A DNA stretch of 64,000 bases, from contig URBX01000003.1 of assembly GCA_900546175.1 (NCBI GenBank), forward strand, positions 62,001 through 126,000, in the 5' to 3' direction. The notes under the pieces were generated by a model. That model saw nothing but the letters and a program-made list of their open reading frames with translations, did not search any database and was not told where the DNA came from. Of the stretch, positions 52,826 to 61,654 are shown in pieces. Both the position numbers and the translations under genes were made by a program. Within the stretch, counting starts at the first letter, position 1, and every line of letters starts with the position of its first letter. The stretch comes from an uncultured Eggerthella sp. (GTDB taxonomy: Bacteria; Actinomycetota; Coriobacteriia; Coriobacteriales; Eggerthellaceae).

Positions 52826-52906
52826 GCCATAGAATAATACTCTCGAACCTTTTAATGAAAACCTAGTCCCACTCAGAGTAAGGCTGAGTATTATTCTTTC
52901 TATGGC
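52826..52906. repeat. Long inverted repeat in the cysK-trmB divergent region
   Basis: GCCATAGAATAATACTC (52826-52842) reappears inverted as GAGTATTATTC-TTTC-TATGGC (52886-52906), with a 4-base insertion. The second arm carries the trmB start codon. The two arms flank 43 bases. It could be a stem near the trmB ribosome site or a duplicated promoter/regulator element. Confidence 0.65.
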
Positions 52907-53765
52907 ACACTTTAAGAAACCAAAACTTACCAACCAGCGTCTTGAGCAGTACGCTCAATACGTTGCAGCAAATCCGTTAACCAATAAAGGTCAATGGCGA
53001 TTGTTATACCCTGAAGCCAAAACGCTTCATGTTGATTTAGGCTGCGGAAAAGGCCTTTGGACTACGCGTGCTGCCTCGAGCCTTCCCGAGGATTTATTCA
53101 TTGGGTTTGACCGAGAACCTATGTGCGTCTCAATGGGAGCAGAAAAAGCAGGGAACCAAAAACTTCCTAATGTTTTCTTTGCACTTGATTCTGCCCAGTA
53201 CGTTCACAATAATTTCGCCGAAGGAGAAATTGACGTTCTTCACATCAACTTCCCTACTCCTTATCCAAAAAAGAAGGAAGCCCACAATCGCATTGTTGAG
53301 GGAACGTGGCTGATGAACTATCGCGCCTGTTTGGGAGAAACGGGTGTCATTCAATTAAAAACCGACAGTCAACCACTATTCGATTTTGCGCTCGAGCAAC
53401 TCGCCCACACAGGCTATGAAATTCTGTGGCAAACACGAGACTTGCATAACAGCAGTCAGAAAAACGAGTGGCTCAATAAACTTGCCTACACAACCAGTGC
53501 TTACGAAGAAAAGCTCATTGATCGAGGAGCTCTTGTGTACGCGCTTTGCGCAAAACCAGGTCCCGTTCCTCAGAATTGGGAGCCGAAACCAGCAGTAAGT
53601 CTTGTTGACTATCTTCCCGAAGACCTAGAAAGCATTACCTACATTCCTTATGGGATGGAAGGTACGGTCATAAATATGCGCAATAGAAAGCGAAATGCCC
53701 AAGAAAAAGCAGCTCGCCACAAAAAGCAAGAGACAACAGACGAAAGAGTAGCCCACCACGAATAA
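52902..53765 (+). CDS. trmB: tRNA (guanine-46 N7)-methyltransferase
   Basis: This 287-residue Rossmann methyltransferase has the SAM motif LHVDLGCGKGLWT, IGFDREPM and the substrate/catalytic stretch INFPTPYPKKKEAHNR. It also has VIQLKTDSQPLFDF. These match TrmB, which makes m7G46 in tRNA variable loops. A basic C-terminal tail of about 55 residues (from VDYLPEDLES) exceeds the usual length. The ATG lies inside an arm of an inverted repeat, and there is no clear Shine-Dalgarno. Divergent from cysK. Confidence 0.87.
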   Translation: MAHFKKPKLTNQRLEQYAQYVAANPLTNKGQWRLLYPEAKTLHVDLGCGKGLWTTRAASSLPEDLFIGFDREPMCVSMGAEKAGNQKLPNVFFALDSAQYVHNNFAEGEIDVLHINFPTPYPKKKEAHNRIVEGTWLMNYRACLGETGVIQLKTDSQPLFDFALEQLAHTGYEILWQTRDLHNSSQKNEWLNKLAYTTSAYEEKLIDRGALVYALCAKPGPVPQNWEPKPAVSLVDYLPEDLESITYIPYGMEGTVINMRNRKRNAQEKAARHKKQETTDERVAHHE

Positions 53766-53878
53766 TAGGAAGCCACTCAAAAATGATTAGCCTGTCACAA
53801 GGAGAAAAGGTCCTAGAAGAAAGCTCGCAATGAATAAAAGGAAATTCTCCGAAAAAAGAGCCCGTAAAACTTGTTCTC

Positions 53879-54796
53879 CTACATACCTTTTACTTTCGCA
53901 GCAATTCGATCAGCTACTGACATAGCCTTTCTACGATCTTCGCCCCAGAAACTAATAGAAATCATATCGGCACCAACATGACAGCCAATAGTGGTGCCAA
54001 TAGTGTGGACAAAAACATTAGCAGCGGGATCTATAGAAAGAATTTCTTTTCGAAGCTTCTCTGCTTCTTCAGGGCAATCCGCATTACCAATTAAAACAAA
54101 CTTGCTATTTACGTCATAATTCTCTTTGAAGAACTGCGCCATCTGCTTGATACCCTTTTTTCGGCCGCGGGCAACTCCCACTAATCCAAGAGTGCCATCG
54201 GTTGAAAAATTTAAGAGAGGCTTTACATTCAATGCATCACCAACCGTAGCAACACTCTTTGGTAAACGTCCTCCACGGTGAAGAGCATTCAAGTCATCAA
54301 CCATAAAGAGTGTATTTACATGAAAGCGTGCTTCTTTCGCCCATTCTACAAGTTGCTGAGCGCTAAAGCCTTTACTAAACAAACGCATGAGCTCGAAATC
54401 AAGAACGCCCTCGGGAGTACAACCGAGCAACGTATCTACCACATAAAGCCCTGCCTCAGGATAATCCTCTTTTACCATAGCCGCTATCATTGCTGCCGAT
54501 TCAGCATTGCTTGAAATACCGCTTGACATGGAGAAATAAACTGTTGGAAGACCACTTTCGCAACCCTTACGAAACGCTTCCTCCAATACCGCAGGGCTAA
54601 TTTGAGAGGTAGTAGGAGTTGCTCCTGCACGCATAGTGTCATAAAACTCTTTAACCGATACCGACTGGAAGAAATCATCTGAGTAGGTAATTCCATCAAG
54701 GATGTAAGAGTAATTGAGCACTGTTACGTTATCGGGAATTAAATCGATTGGCAAATCACAACAGGAGTCAATAATAAGATTGCATTTTGGTTCCAT
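53879..54796 (-). CDS. DegV family fatty-acid-binding protein
   Basis: This 305-residue protein has the DegV fold. Evidence is the N-terminal IIDSCCDLPIDL, TSQISPAVLEEAF, the fatty-acid-contacting MSSGISSNAESA, and the C-terminal HTIGTTIGCHVGAD. Members bind fatty acids for the fatty acid kinase system (FakB) or similar. There is no fakA gene in the window. Single gene, convergent with trmB. Confidence 0.92.
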   Translation of the reverse strand: MEPKCNLIIDSCCDLPIDLIPDNVTVLNYSYILDGITYSDDFFQSVSVKEFYDTMRAGATPTTSQISPAVLEEAFRKGCESGLPTVYFSMSSGISSNAESAAMIAAMVKEDYPEAGLYVVDTLLGCTPEGVLDFELMRLFSKGFSAQQLVEWAKEARFHVNTLFMVDDLNALHRGGRLPKSVATVGDALNVKPLLNFSTDGTLGLVGVARGRKKGIKQMAQFFKENYDVNSKFVLIGNADCPEEAEKLRKEILSIDPAANVFVHTIGTTIGCHVGADMISISFWGEDRRKAMSVADRIAAKVKGM

Positions 54797-54961
54797 ATAA
54801 ATTCCTCACTATATGATTCGTATGTCCCATACGCAATTGAAAACTTACCACTTATTTCAAAAAAATGACCTGGAATATGTTAAGGGAAAATAATATTTAT
54901 GAACGAGCGCACAGTAGAGTAAAATTAATCCATTAATTCAGTCACATATAAGGAGAGAACA

Positions 54962-55999
54962 GTGGAGAAGAAAGATTTAGACTGGGGCAGCCTTCCTTTC
55001 GGTTACCTGAAGACTGACTACAGCTATGTATGCAATTTCAAAAACGGTCAATGGGAAGAAGGCGGTCTTACCGCTGATCACTCTCTTCCAATGAGTGAAT
55101 GTGCAGGCGTTCTTCACTATGCACAAACCGTTTTTGAAGGCTTGAAGGCTTACACCACCGAAGACGGAAAAATTGTATGCTTCCGTCCTGACTTAAATGC
55201 AGCACGTATGGCAGATTCTGCTCGCCGTTTATGCATGCCTGTTTTCCCAGAAGATAAGTTTATTGAAGCAGTCAAAGAAGTTGTCAGTGCAAACGCAGCT
55301 TGGGTTCCTCCTTTTGGTTCAGGCGCAACTCTTTACGTTCGCCCATTCATGTTTGCAACAGGAGACGTTATTGGCGTAAAGCCTGCTGACGAATATCAGT
55401 TCCGCATTTTGGTAACACCGGTAGGCCCTTACTTTAAGGGTGGAGACACTGCAGTAACCATCACCGTTGCTGATTATGACCGTGCTGCTCCTCATGGTAC
55501 CGGCAACATCAAAGCAGGCCTCAACTACGCAATGAGCCTTTATCCAGGTGAAAAGGCACATGCTGCTGGCTATGCAGAAAATATGTATCTCGATTCTCAG
55601 AGCCGCACCTATGTTGAAGAAACTGGCGGCGCAAACATCCTCTTTGTTGACAAAGAAGGAAACCTTGTTGTTCCACAGTCTGCAACTAACTCTATTCTTC
55701 CTTCTATTACTCGTCGCTCTTTGGTAGTAGTTGCAAAAGAGATCCTTAATATGAAGGTGATTGAGCGTCCTGTTAAGTTTGAAGAAGTACTTAATGGTGA
55801 CTTTGTAGAATGCGGCCTCTGCGGAACCGCTGCAGTTATTTCTCCTGTTGGCCATATTGAAGCACCAGGCGTTGACGTTACTTTCCCTGACGGATCCGAA
55901 ACCTCTGGTCCAGTTATGAAAAAGCTTCGTGAAACCTTAACAGGTATTCAGGCAGGCAATATTGAAGGCCCTGAGGGATGGGTTGTTTCGATTCTTTAA
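54962..55999 (+). CDS. ilvE: Branched-chain amino acid aminotransferase
   Basis: This 345-residue fold-type IV PLP enzyme interconverts leucine, isoleucine and valine with their 2-oxo acids. Motifs are VLHYAQTVFEGLKAY, FRPDLNAARM, PLP Lys in GNIKAGLNYA and EETGGANIL. The length suits the BCAT group. The GTG start at 54962 follows AAGGAGAG. Transcribed alone; a bidirectional terminator separates it from dapL. No T-box is visible in the leader. Confidence 0.94.
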   Translation: MEKKDLDWGSLPFGYLKTDYSYVCNFKNGQWEEGGLTADHSLPMSECAGVLHYAQTVFEGLKAYTTEDGKIVCFRPDLNAARMADSARRLCMPVFPEDKFIEAVKEVVSANAAWVPPFGSGATLYVRPFMFATGDVIGVKPADEYQFRILVTPVGPYFKGGDTAVTITVADYDRAAPHGTGNIKAGLNYAMSLYPGEKAHAAGYAENMYLDSQSRTYVEETGGANILFVDKEGNLVVPQSATNSILPSITRRSLVVVAKEILNMKVIERPVKFEEVLNGDFVECGLCGTAAVISPVGHIEAPGVDVTFPDGSETSGPVMKKLRETLTGIQAGNIEGPEGWVVSIL

Positions 56000-56076
56000 T
56001 CGCTCTTTTGCAATAACAACTCGAAGATATAAACATACAAATAACGCCTTTCAGAGATAGAAAGAAACACAAAAAA

Positions 56077-56100
56077 AGCTTCGGAAACAATTCCGAAGCT
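56077..56100. terminator. Bidirectional terminator between ilvE and dapL
   Basis: AGCTTCGGAA (56077-56086) and TTCCGAAGCT (56091-56100) pair perfectly with a 4-base loop and are flanked by A6 on one side and T7 on the other, so both converging transcripts can end here. Confidence 0.9.
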
Positions 56101-56135
56101 TTTTTTCTATAGGTCTAAGCCTTATTATCTTCAAT

Positions 56136-57356
56136 TTAGAAAGAGAGCTTTTTGATTCGCTCCATAGCTTCTTTTGTTGCCTTGGCATCACCAAAAGCAG
56201 TCAGGCGAATATAACCCTCGCCCGAAGGACCAAAGCCTGCTCCTGGGGTAGTAATAATGTTTGCCTCGTGCAAAAGCTTATCGAAAAGCTCCCATGAGCC
56301 CATTCCTTCAGGAGTTTTACACCAAATATAAGGACTGTTTACAGCGCCAAACACCTTAAATCCCGCAGATTCTAAGCCTTCTTTAATGACTAATGCGTTG
56401 CGGCGATAATAATCAATGGTCTCCTCAATCTGAGCTGTACCCTCTGGCGAATAAATTGCCTCTGCGCCACGCTGGATGACATAAGAAGCGCCATTAAATT
56501 TTGTACACTGACGCCTATTCCACAAAGCATTAAGGCTCTGGCCTTCTCGGATTAATTCTTTAGGCACAACAGTATAGCCACAGCGAGCTCCAGTGAAACC
56601 AGCAGTCTTAGAAAAAGAGCGGAATTCGATAGCGCATGTTTTAGCTCCCTCAATTTCAAAAATCGAATGAGGAACATTGTCTTCAACAATAAAGCGCTCA
56701 TAGGCTGCATCAAACATGATGATTGAGTCGTTTTCGTTTGCATACTCTACCCAAGCTTGAAGCTGATCTGCATTGAGAACCGTACCCGTTGGATTATTTG
56801 GACTACAAAGATAAATCACATCCACTTTTGTGTCAGGGATTGCGGGAGAAAAATCATTTTCAGCGGTAGTTGGCATGTAATAAATGTTGCTCCACTTCTG
56901 AGTAGCCTCGTCGTACTCACCCGCACGACCAGCCATTGCATTCGTGTCAACATATACAGGATAAACCGGATCACACACCGCAATCACATTATCTACCGCA
57001 AGAATATCGCCAATATTGCCGCAATCGGATTTCGCACCATCAGAAATGAAAATCTCATCTACCGCAATATCAACTCCGCGATCAGCAAAATCCTTTTCTG
57101 CAATTACTTCGCGAAGAAAATCATATCCCTGTTCAGGGCCATATCCGTAAAAGGTCTCAGCCTTAGAAAGATCGTCAACTGCCGCATGCATTGCATCAAT
57201 AACTGCTGGTGCAAGCGGACGTGTAACGTCACCAATGCCCATTTTGATAAGTTGAGCCTCGGGATGTGCCTCAGAATACACCGCTGTTCTGCGTGCAATT
57301 TCAGAAAAAAGATACGCGCCAGGCAGTTTTTGATAATTCTCGTTAACCTTTACCAC
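56136..57356 (-). CDS. dapL: LL-diaminopimelate aminotransferase
   Basis: This 406-residue PLP enzyme converts tetrahydrodipicolinate to LL-diaminopimelate in one step. It has [31 protein letters not shown] and [11 protein letters not shown]. The Lys is in [13 protein letters not shown]. The frame reaches 57407, but AAGGAGG lies 5 bases before GTG at 57356, which gives the expected length. It is 75 bases after a WYL regulator gene on the same strand. A second DAP route (ddh at 28543) exists in the window. Confidence 0.94.
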   Translation of the reverse strand: MVKVNENYQKLPGAYLFSEIARRTAVYSEAHPEAQLIKMGIGDVTRPLAPAVIDAMHAAVDDLSKAETFYGYGPEQGYDFLREVIAEKDFADRGVDIAVDEIFISDGAKSDCGNIGDILAVDNVIAVCDPVYPVYVDTNAMAGRAGEYDEATQKWSNIYYMPTTAENDFSPAIPDTKVDVIYLCSPNNPTGTVLNADQLQAWVEYANENDSIIMFDAAYERFIVEDNVPHSIFEIEGAKTCAIEFRSFSKTAGFTGARCGYTVVPKELIREGQSLNALWNRRQCTKFNGASYVIQRGAEAIYSPEGTAQIEETIDYYRRNALVIKEGLESAGFKVFGAVNSPYIWCKTPEGMGSWELFDKLLHEANIITTPGAGFGPSGEGYIRLTAFGDAKATKEAMERIKKLSF

Positions 57357-57431
57357 TAAAGCCTCCTTTATTGGCTGTTTATTTTCTCTTCTATTGTTTA
57401 CAGCCAACGTTTCAGTCAGGTTAACTACGAG

Positions 57432-58412
57432 TTAATCATTGATAAGTTTTTGTAGGTATTCCCGGTATTCCTGCACCAAAGAAGCAGGAGAAGCAATAGT
57501 AACTGCCTTGTCCAAGCCTGCAATCCAACCATAAAACTGCTGACTTTTCGAAACAGTTACATACGCATTCACTATCCCATCCTTCTCTTTGGAGAGCATT
57601 ACTTCACTCCCGAACCTATCAAGCACGATATCAACCTTATCGGCCTTAACCGCAAGCACAACCGATACTGCTTCACCTCCAAAACTGCCGAAAAGCTGGT
57701 ATTCATTCTCATTGAAAGTGTAGTTTGCAATTCTCTCGTTGCGATCTGCCGGCTCATTAGAAACAGTAATCTTCTCTATGCGGTCAATTCGATAATGGGA
57801 AAAATCGTCATACTTCTTTGTGTAAGCAGTGAGATAGTAGAAGCCTTCGGCATACACTATTTTTACGGGCGTCAAAAGATAAGGTTTTCCTCCATGTTGA
57901 AGAATTCTTTCCTTGTCCGGACCGAATTTGTAGTAATAAAAGTTTATTTTCTTCTTTTCCTGAATTGCCTGATGAATAGTGTCAATAGTTGAGAAAACAC
58001 TTCTATTTTTTGTCTTTATTCTTCCAACTACGTGAATTTGCTTATCAAGTTTTTCACGTTGAGCATTGCTTGCTAACGATTTAATATTTCCAATAAGAGT
58101 GTTGCTCTGCTTTTCGGTAAGAAACCTGCTTGACTCAACAGCATCAACGAGAAGCATCAGCTCTGAAATACTGAAATCTCTTCTGCCAAGACCATACTCA
58201 ACCGGATTTCGCTGAAATGTTTGAATATCCATGCCAAATTCTTTGAGGATTTCCAAATCGCGATAGACACTTTTACGCTCTGCAGTAACTCCATATTCAG
58301 CAAGCTTTTCTATAAGCTGCCGCATGGTAAGGCCGTGCTCCGAATCGGTCTCTTCCTCAAGAATAGTACGCAGATATAAGATTTTTAACTTCGCATTATT
58401 TTTGCCCGACAC
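57432..58412 (-). CDS. WYL-domain transcriptional regulator
   Basis: This 326-residue protein has an N-terminal HTH (about 10-60: GLTMRQLIEKLAEYGVTAERKSVYRDLEIL in parts), a linker and a WYL domain (about 130-205: INFYYYKFG, YFYLTAYTKKYDDFSHYRIDRI). A C-terminal WCX region completes it. WYL proteins sense ligands such as nucleotides or single-stranded nucleic acid. The GTG start follows AGGGGG. It precedes dapL by 75 bases on the same strand and might regulate it. Confidence 0.9.
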   Translation of the reverse strand: MSGKNNAKLKILYLRTILEEETDSEHGLTMRQLIEKLAEYGVTAERKSVYRDLEILKEFGMDIQTFQRNPVEYGLGRRDFSISELMLLVDAVESSRFLTEKQSNTLIGNIKSLASNAQREKLDKQIHVVGRIKTKNRSVFSTIDTIHQAIQEKKKINFYYYKFGPDKERILQHGGKPYLLTPVKIVYAEGFYYLTAYTKKYDDFSHYRIDRIEKITVSNEPADRNERIANYTFNENEYQLFGSFGGEAVSVVLAVKADKVDIVLDRFGSEVMLSKEKDGIVNAYVTVSKSQQFYGWIAGLDKAVTIASPASLVQEYREYLQKLIND

Positions 58413-58719
58413 ACGTAACCCCCTGTTAGATCATTTATTCAATGATGTTTTCCGTGTTTTACAGAAACGTACCTGGCTTTATTAAATCCGCTTTTTCTGC
58501 AAATAATTGCATTCCTCTATTATTTGAATCCCCTGTTCAAAGCCTTGTTTTCACCAGTCTGTTTCCCACACGGTGCACTTCCGCATTTTTTTCATTGTAC
58601 TAAAAATGTCCCAGGTTAGCTCTTTTAGCGAACTTCTTGGGCTTTTTTATTGGTGTTTTGACGCTTTCATTCCTGAGAAAAATCTCGCTATAATAAATTT
58701 CACGAGAGAAAGGACTCTT
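58413..58719. other. Divergent interval (307 bases) between the WYL and HIT genes
   Basis: AT-rich. It contains a hairpin CCCAGG...CTTGGG followed by CTTTTTT (58610-58648) on the plus strand, ahead of the HIT gene. This could be the end of a short leader RNA. No small gene with a good start is seen. Confidence 0.45.
58610..58648 (+). terminator. Possible leader terminator upstream of the HIT gene
   Basis: CCCAGG (58610-58615) pairs with CTTGGG (58636-58641), enclosing a second helix TTaGCT/AGCgAA, and is followed by CTTTTTT. It lies 70 bases before the HIT start codon, so it may be an attenuator or a chance hairpin. Confidence 0.4.
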
Positions 58720-59088
58720 ATGAGCGATTGTTTATTCTGTAAGATTATTGCAGGTGAAATTCCTTCAAAGAAAGTCTACGAAGACGATTACGTATACGCA
58801 TTCGACGACATTGAGCCAGAAGCTCCTGTCCACACCCTTGTTGTTCCAAAGCAGCACTTCAATGACTTACAAAATGATGTTCCTGAAGAAGTACTGGGTC
58901 ATCTCATGAAAGCTGTTCCTGAAGTAGCTAAAGCAAAGGGCGTCTATGAATCGGGCTACAGATGCGTAATAAATACCGGCCCTGATTCTGCAACTACAGT
59001 TCCTCATCTTCATGTGCACGTGCTTGGTGGTGTCCGAATGGGTCGTGCTACATTCGAAAACTCCCAGCGTGAACAGCAGTTTATCTAA
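58720..59088 (+). CDS. HIT family nucleotide-binding protein
   Basis: This 122-residue protein has the HIT signature LHVHVLGG (histidine triad) near the C-terminus, and LFCKIIAGEIPSKKVYE and FDDIEPEAPVHTLVVP at the N-terminus. This is the Hint branch, which hydrolyses nucleoside phosphoramidates such as AMP-lysine. The frame extends upstream, but GAGAAAGGA before the ATG at 58720 and homology fix the start. Single gene. Confidence 0.94.
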   Translation: MSDCLFCKIIAGEIPSKKVYEDDYVYAFDDIEPEAPVHTLVVPKQHFNDLQNDVPEEVLGHLMKAVPEVAKAKGVYESGYRCVINTGPDSATTVPHLHVHVLGGVRMGRATFENSQREQQFI

Positions 59089-59173
59089 GTAGTGAAAAGT
59101 GTTTATCTAGGCTGCTCGCAAGCCATCCCTTAAGCAAAGCTATCTCTTAGGGCAAGTGTTCTCTTAGATAAAC
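59079..59173. repeat. Inverted and direct repeats after the HIT gene
   Basis: GTTTATCTAAG (59079-59089) has a perfect inverted copy CTTAGATAAAC (59163-59173) and a near direct copy GTTTATCTAGG (59101-59111). The first arm covers the HIT stop codon. It could fold as an mRNA 3' structure. Confidence 0.6.
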
Positions 59174-59216
59174 AATACCTCACAAAACTAACCAATTAGG
59201 AAGCATGATTCAGCAA

Positions 59217-59246
59217 AAAGCAGCTCATGGTTTTTTGAGCTGCTTT
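59217..59246. repeat. Hairpin just before the DUF523 gene
   Basis: AAAGCAGCTCA (59217-59227) and TGAGCTGCTTT (59236-59246) form a perfect 11-base stem with an 8-base T-rich loop. It ends 21 bases before the GTG start and may terminate upstream transcription or affect DUF523 translation. Confidence 0.6.
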
Positions 59247-59266
59247 ACTTAAATAAAGGAGTGGCC

Positions 59267-59716
59267 GTGATTATCGGAGTAAGTGCTTGTCTTCTAGGAA
59301 AGAATTGCCGCTACGATGGAACATCCAAACCAAACGAGACAGTAATTGCACTCAAAGACAACCATACTCTGGTTCCTTTTTGCCCTGAAGTCATGGCGGG
59401 ACTTTCAATTCCTCACCCTGCAAATGAAATCCAAACCACTGCGCCTTTATTAAAAGTGATAGATACTGAAGGAGCAGACAATACTAACGCTTTTTGCAAT
59501 GGAGCGCAGAAGGCTCTTTCACGTCTTCAAAAAGCACAGGTTGATGCCGTAATTCTTAAATCAAAAAGCCCCAGTTGTGGCGTTGGGGAAATATACGATG
59601 GGTCCTTTTCAAAAACGCTCGTACCAGGTAACGGGGTAGCTGCTCAGGCAATCATCGATGCGGGAATCACGGTCACAACTGAAAAAGATTTATCCTTATT
59701 TGAACAGGATTTATAA
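59267..59716 (+). CDS. DUF523 family protein
   Basis: A 149-residue protein of the DUF523 family: GVSACLLGKNCRYDG at the start, CPEVMAGLSIPH, LKSKSPSCGVGEIYDG and KDLSLF at the end. Several conserved Cys residues suggest metal binding; function unknown. GTG at 59261 is directly on the ribosome site, so the in-frame GTG at 59267 with AAAGGAG five bases away is preferred. Single gene after a hairpin. Confidence 0.88.
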   Translation: MIIGVSACLLGKNCRYDGTSKPNETVIALKDNHTLVPFCPEVMAGLSIPHPANEIQTTAPLLKVIDTEGADNTNAFCNGAQKALSRLQKAQVDAVILKSKSPSCGVGEIYDGSFSKTLVPGNGVAAQAIIDAGITVTTEKDLSLFEQDL

Positions 59717-60115
59717 ATACAGTTTATAGACATATTGAGCCAATTAAACCTCTTTAAACAATTCATTACCTTCTAACCAACTCTCCAATAAGGAACTACA
59801 ATAACAACCCAATAGAGAGCTTGAAGCCCTATACGAACTTCGCCAAACTAGGAGCGTTTAAAAGAATAGCGTCAATCTTTTCTCTTTCTTGCACAAAAGC
59901 GTTTAGAACTAGACATACCGGCAAGAACCATTAACAAGAGATACGCGCGAAACATGCCAATGATTGTCGTCTAACCCTCAATTAAACCCCCTAGCCTAGC
60001 AGAGCTCAACAAGAAAGGGTTGAACAACTCCATTATGGTAGAGTGACTAATCACATTTTTTCAGTCATTTACTACCCAACAGTAGAACTTTATAGAAAGA
60101 AAGGCGAGTTATACC
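59717..60115 (+). other. Non-coding interval (399 bases) upstream of pntA
   Basis: AT-rich with no credible open frame. It should hold the pntAB promoter. AAGAAAGGCGAG supplies the ribosome site directly before the pntA ATG. I see no recognisable riboswitch, tRNA or strong hairpin in it. Confidence 0.5.
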
Positions 60116-61654
60116 ATGCTGATTGGTATTCCGAAAGAACCGTTTGCGGGACAAACGCTTGTTGCGGGCTCTCCTGACACCGTAACGAAATTAATCAAAC
60201 TTGGTTACGATGTTTGTGTTGAACAAGGAGCCGGTGATCGCGCAAACTACTTTGACGACCAATATGTAGCGGCTGGCGCTACCATAGTTGGAAAGCAAGA
60301 AGTTTGGGGTTCAGATATCATCATCTGTTTGGACACGCCAACCTCTAACGAACTTTCCCTTATTAAAAAGGGAGCAACTCTTATTGCCCGCATGAATCCA
60401 GGAGCCAATGCTCAAGACATTGAAACTTTCAAGCAAATGGGCATTACCGCTTTAGCAATGGATATGGTTCCTCGTATCTCACGCGCTCAGTCACTTGATG
60501 TTCGTTCTTCCATGGCAAACATTGGTGGCTGTCGTGCTGTTATTGAAGCAGCAAACGCATTCGACCGCCTTTTTGGTGGTCAGGTTACAGCAGCTGGCAA
60601 AATGCCTCCTGCAAAAGTATATGTAATTGGCGTTGGTGTTGCAGGTTTGGCAGCTATTGGCCAAGCAGGCTCAATGGGAGCTATTGTTTCTGCAACCGAC
60701 GTACGTGCAGAAGTTGCTGACCAAGTTGAATCTTTGGGTGGCACCTTTGTAGAGATTCCCGTAAAACAAGAATCTACCGACGGTTATGCAAAGGAGATGT
60801 CAGAAAACGAGCAGGACTTGGTAAACCAGGTTTACGCTCAGCAAGCCGCTCTCAACGACATCATTATTACCACTGCTCAGATTCCTGGCCGCCCTTCCCC
60901 TCTTCTTCTTACCGAAGAGGCAGTAAAAGGAATGAAACCAGGATCCGTTATTGTTGACATGGGCGCTTCTCCACAAGGAAGCAATTGCGCTCTTACTAAG
61001 CCAGGCGAAGTTTTCACAACAGAAAACGGTGTTACCATCATTGGCTACAACGATCTTCCAAGCAGACTTCCTGGCCAAGCATCACAACTCTATGGTCAAA
61101 ACATGGTCAATTTCTTCAAGCTCACCACGCCAAACAAAGACGGCGTGCTTGTTCTTGACGAAGAAGACGAAATTGTACGTGGAGTAACGGTTACTCTTCA
61201 GGGTGAAGGCATGTGGCCTCCTCCACCAGTACAAGTATCTGCCGCACCTTCGAAAACCGAGGAAGTAGCTCCTCAGGCAGAAGAAGAACCAAAGGAAAAG
61301 TCTGCTTTCGCAAAACATTGGTGGAAAGTTCTTCTAGGCATTCTAGGTATTGCTCTTATTGTTGGAGCTCCTGAAGAAATGTCTGGCCACTTCGTTGTAT
61401 TTGAACTCGCGTGTGTTGTTGGTTTCTATGTAATTACCAATGTTACCCACACGCTTCATACTCCACTCATGTCGGTAACTAACGCAATTTCAGGCATCAT
61501 CATTGTGGGCGCAATCTTACAAATTGGCTCTCCGGATCCAATTATTGCGGCTCTTTCCTTTATTGCTATGACCATCGCTTCAATTAATATTTTCGGCGGC
61601 TTCTTGGTAACCCATCGAATGTTGAAGATGTTCCAAAGGAGCTCTGAAGACTAA
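60116..61654 (+). CDS. pntA: NAD(P) transhydrogenase subunit alpha
   Basis: This 512-residue subunit has the N-terminal NAD(H)-binding domain (1-380: [41 protein letters not shown]) and then a charged linker. About four membrane spans follow (400-505). This is the proteobacterial-style long alpha. It passes hydride between NADH and NADP+ using proton movement, together with PntB. AAAGGCGAG precedes the ATG. Its stop overlaps the pntB start (TAATG). Confidence 0.94.
   Translation: MLIGIPKEPFAGQTLVAGSPDTVTKLIKLGYDVCVEQGAGDRANYFDDQYVAAGATIVGKQEVWGSDIIICLDTPTSNELSLIKKGATLIARMNPGANAQDIETFKQMGITALAMDMVPRISRAQSLDVRSSMANIGGCRAVIEAANAFDRLFGGQVTAAGKMPPAKVYVIGVGVAGLAAIGQAGSMGAIVSATDVRAEVADQVESLGGTFVEIPVKQESTDGYAKEMSENEQDLVNQVYAQQAALNDIIITTAQIPGRPSPLLLTEEAVKGMKPGSVIVDMGASPQGSNCALTKPGEVFTTENGVTIIGYNDLPSRLPGQASQLYGQNMVNFFKLTTPNKDGVLVLDEEDEIVRGVTVTLQGEGMWPPPPVQVSAAPSKTEEVAPQAEEEPKEKSAFAKHWWKVLLGILGIALIVGAPEEMSGHFVVFELACVVGFYVITNVTHTLHTPLMSVTNAISGIIIVGAILQIGSPDPIIAALSFIAMTIASINIFGGFLVTHRMLKMFQRSSED

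Noticed and set aside
54797..54961. T-box or attenuator before ilvE
   Set aside because: No GGTGGNACCGCG-like box, no leader peptide with branched-chain codons, and no terminator stem.
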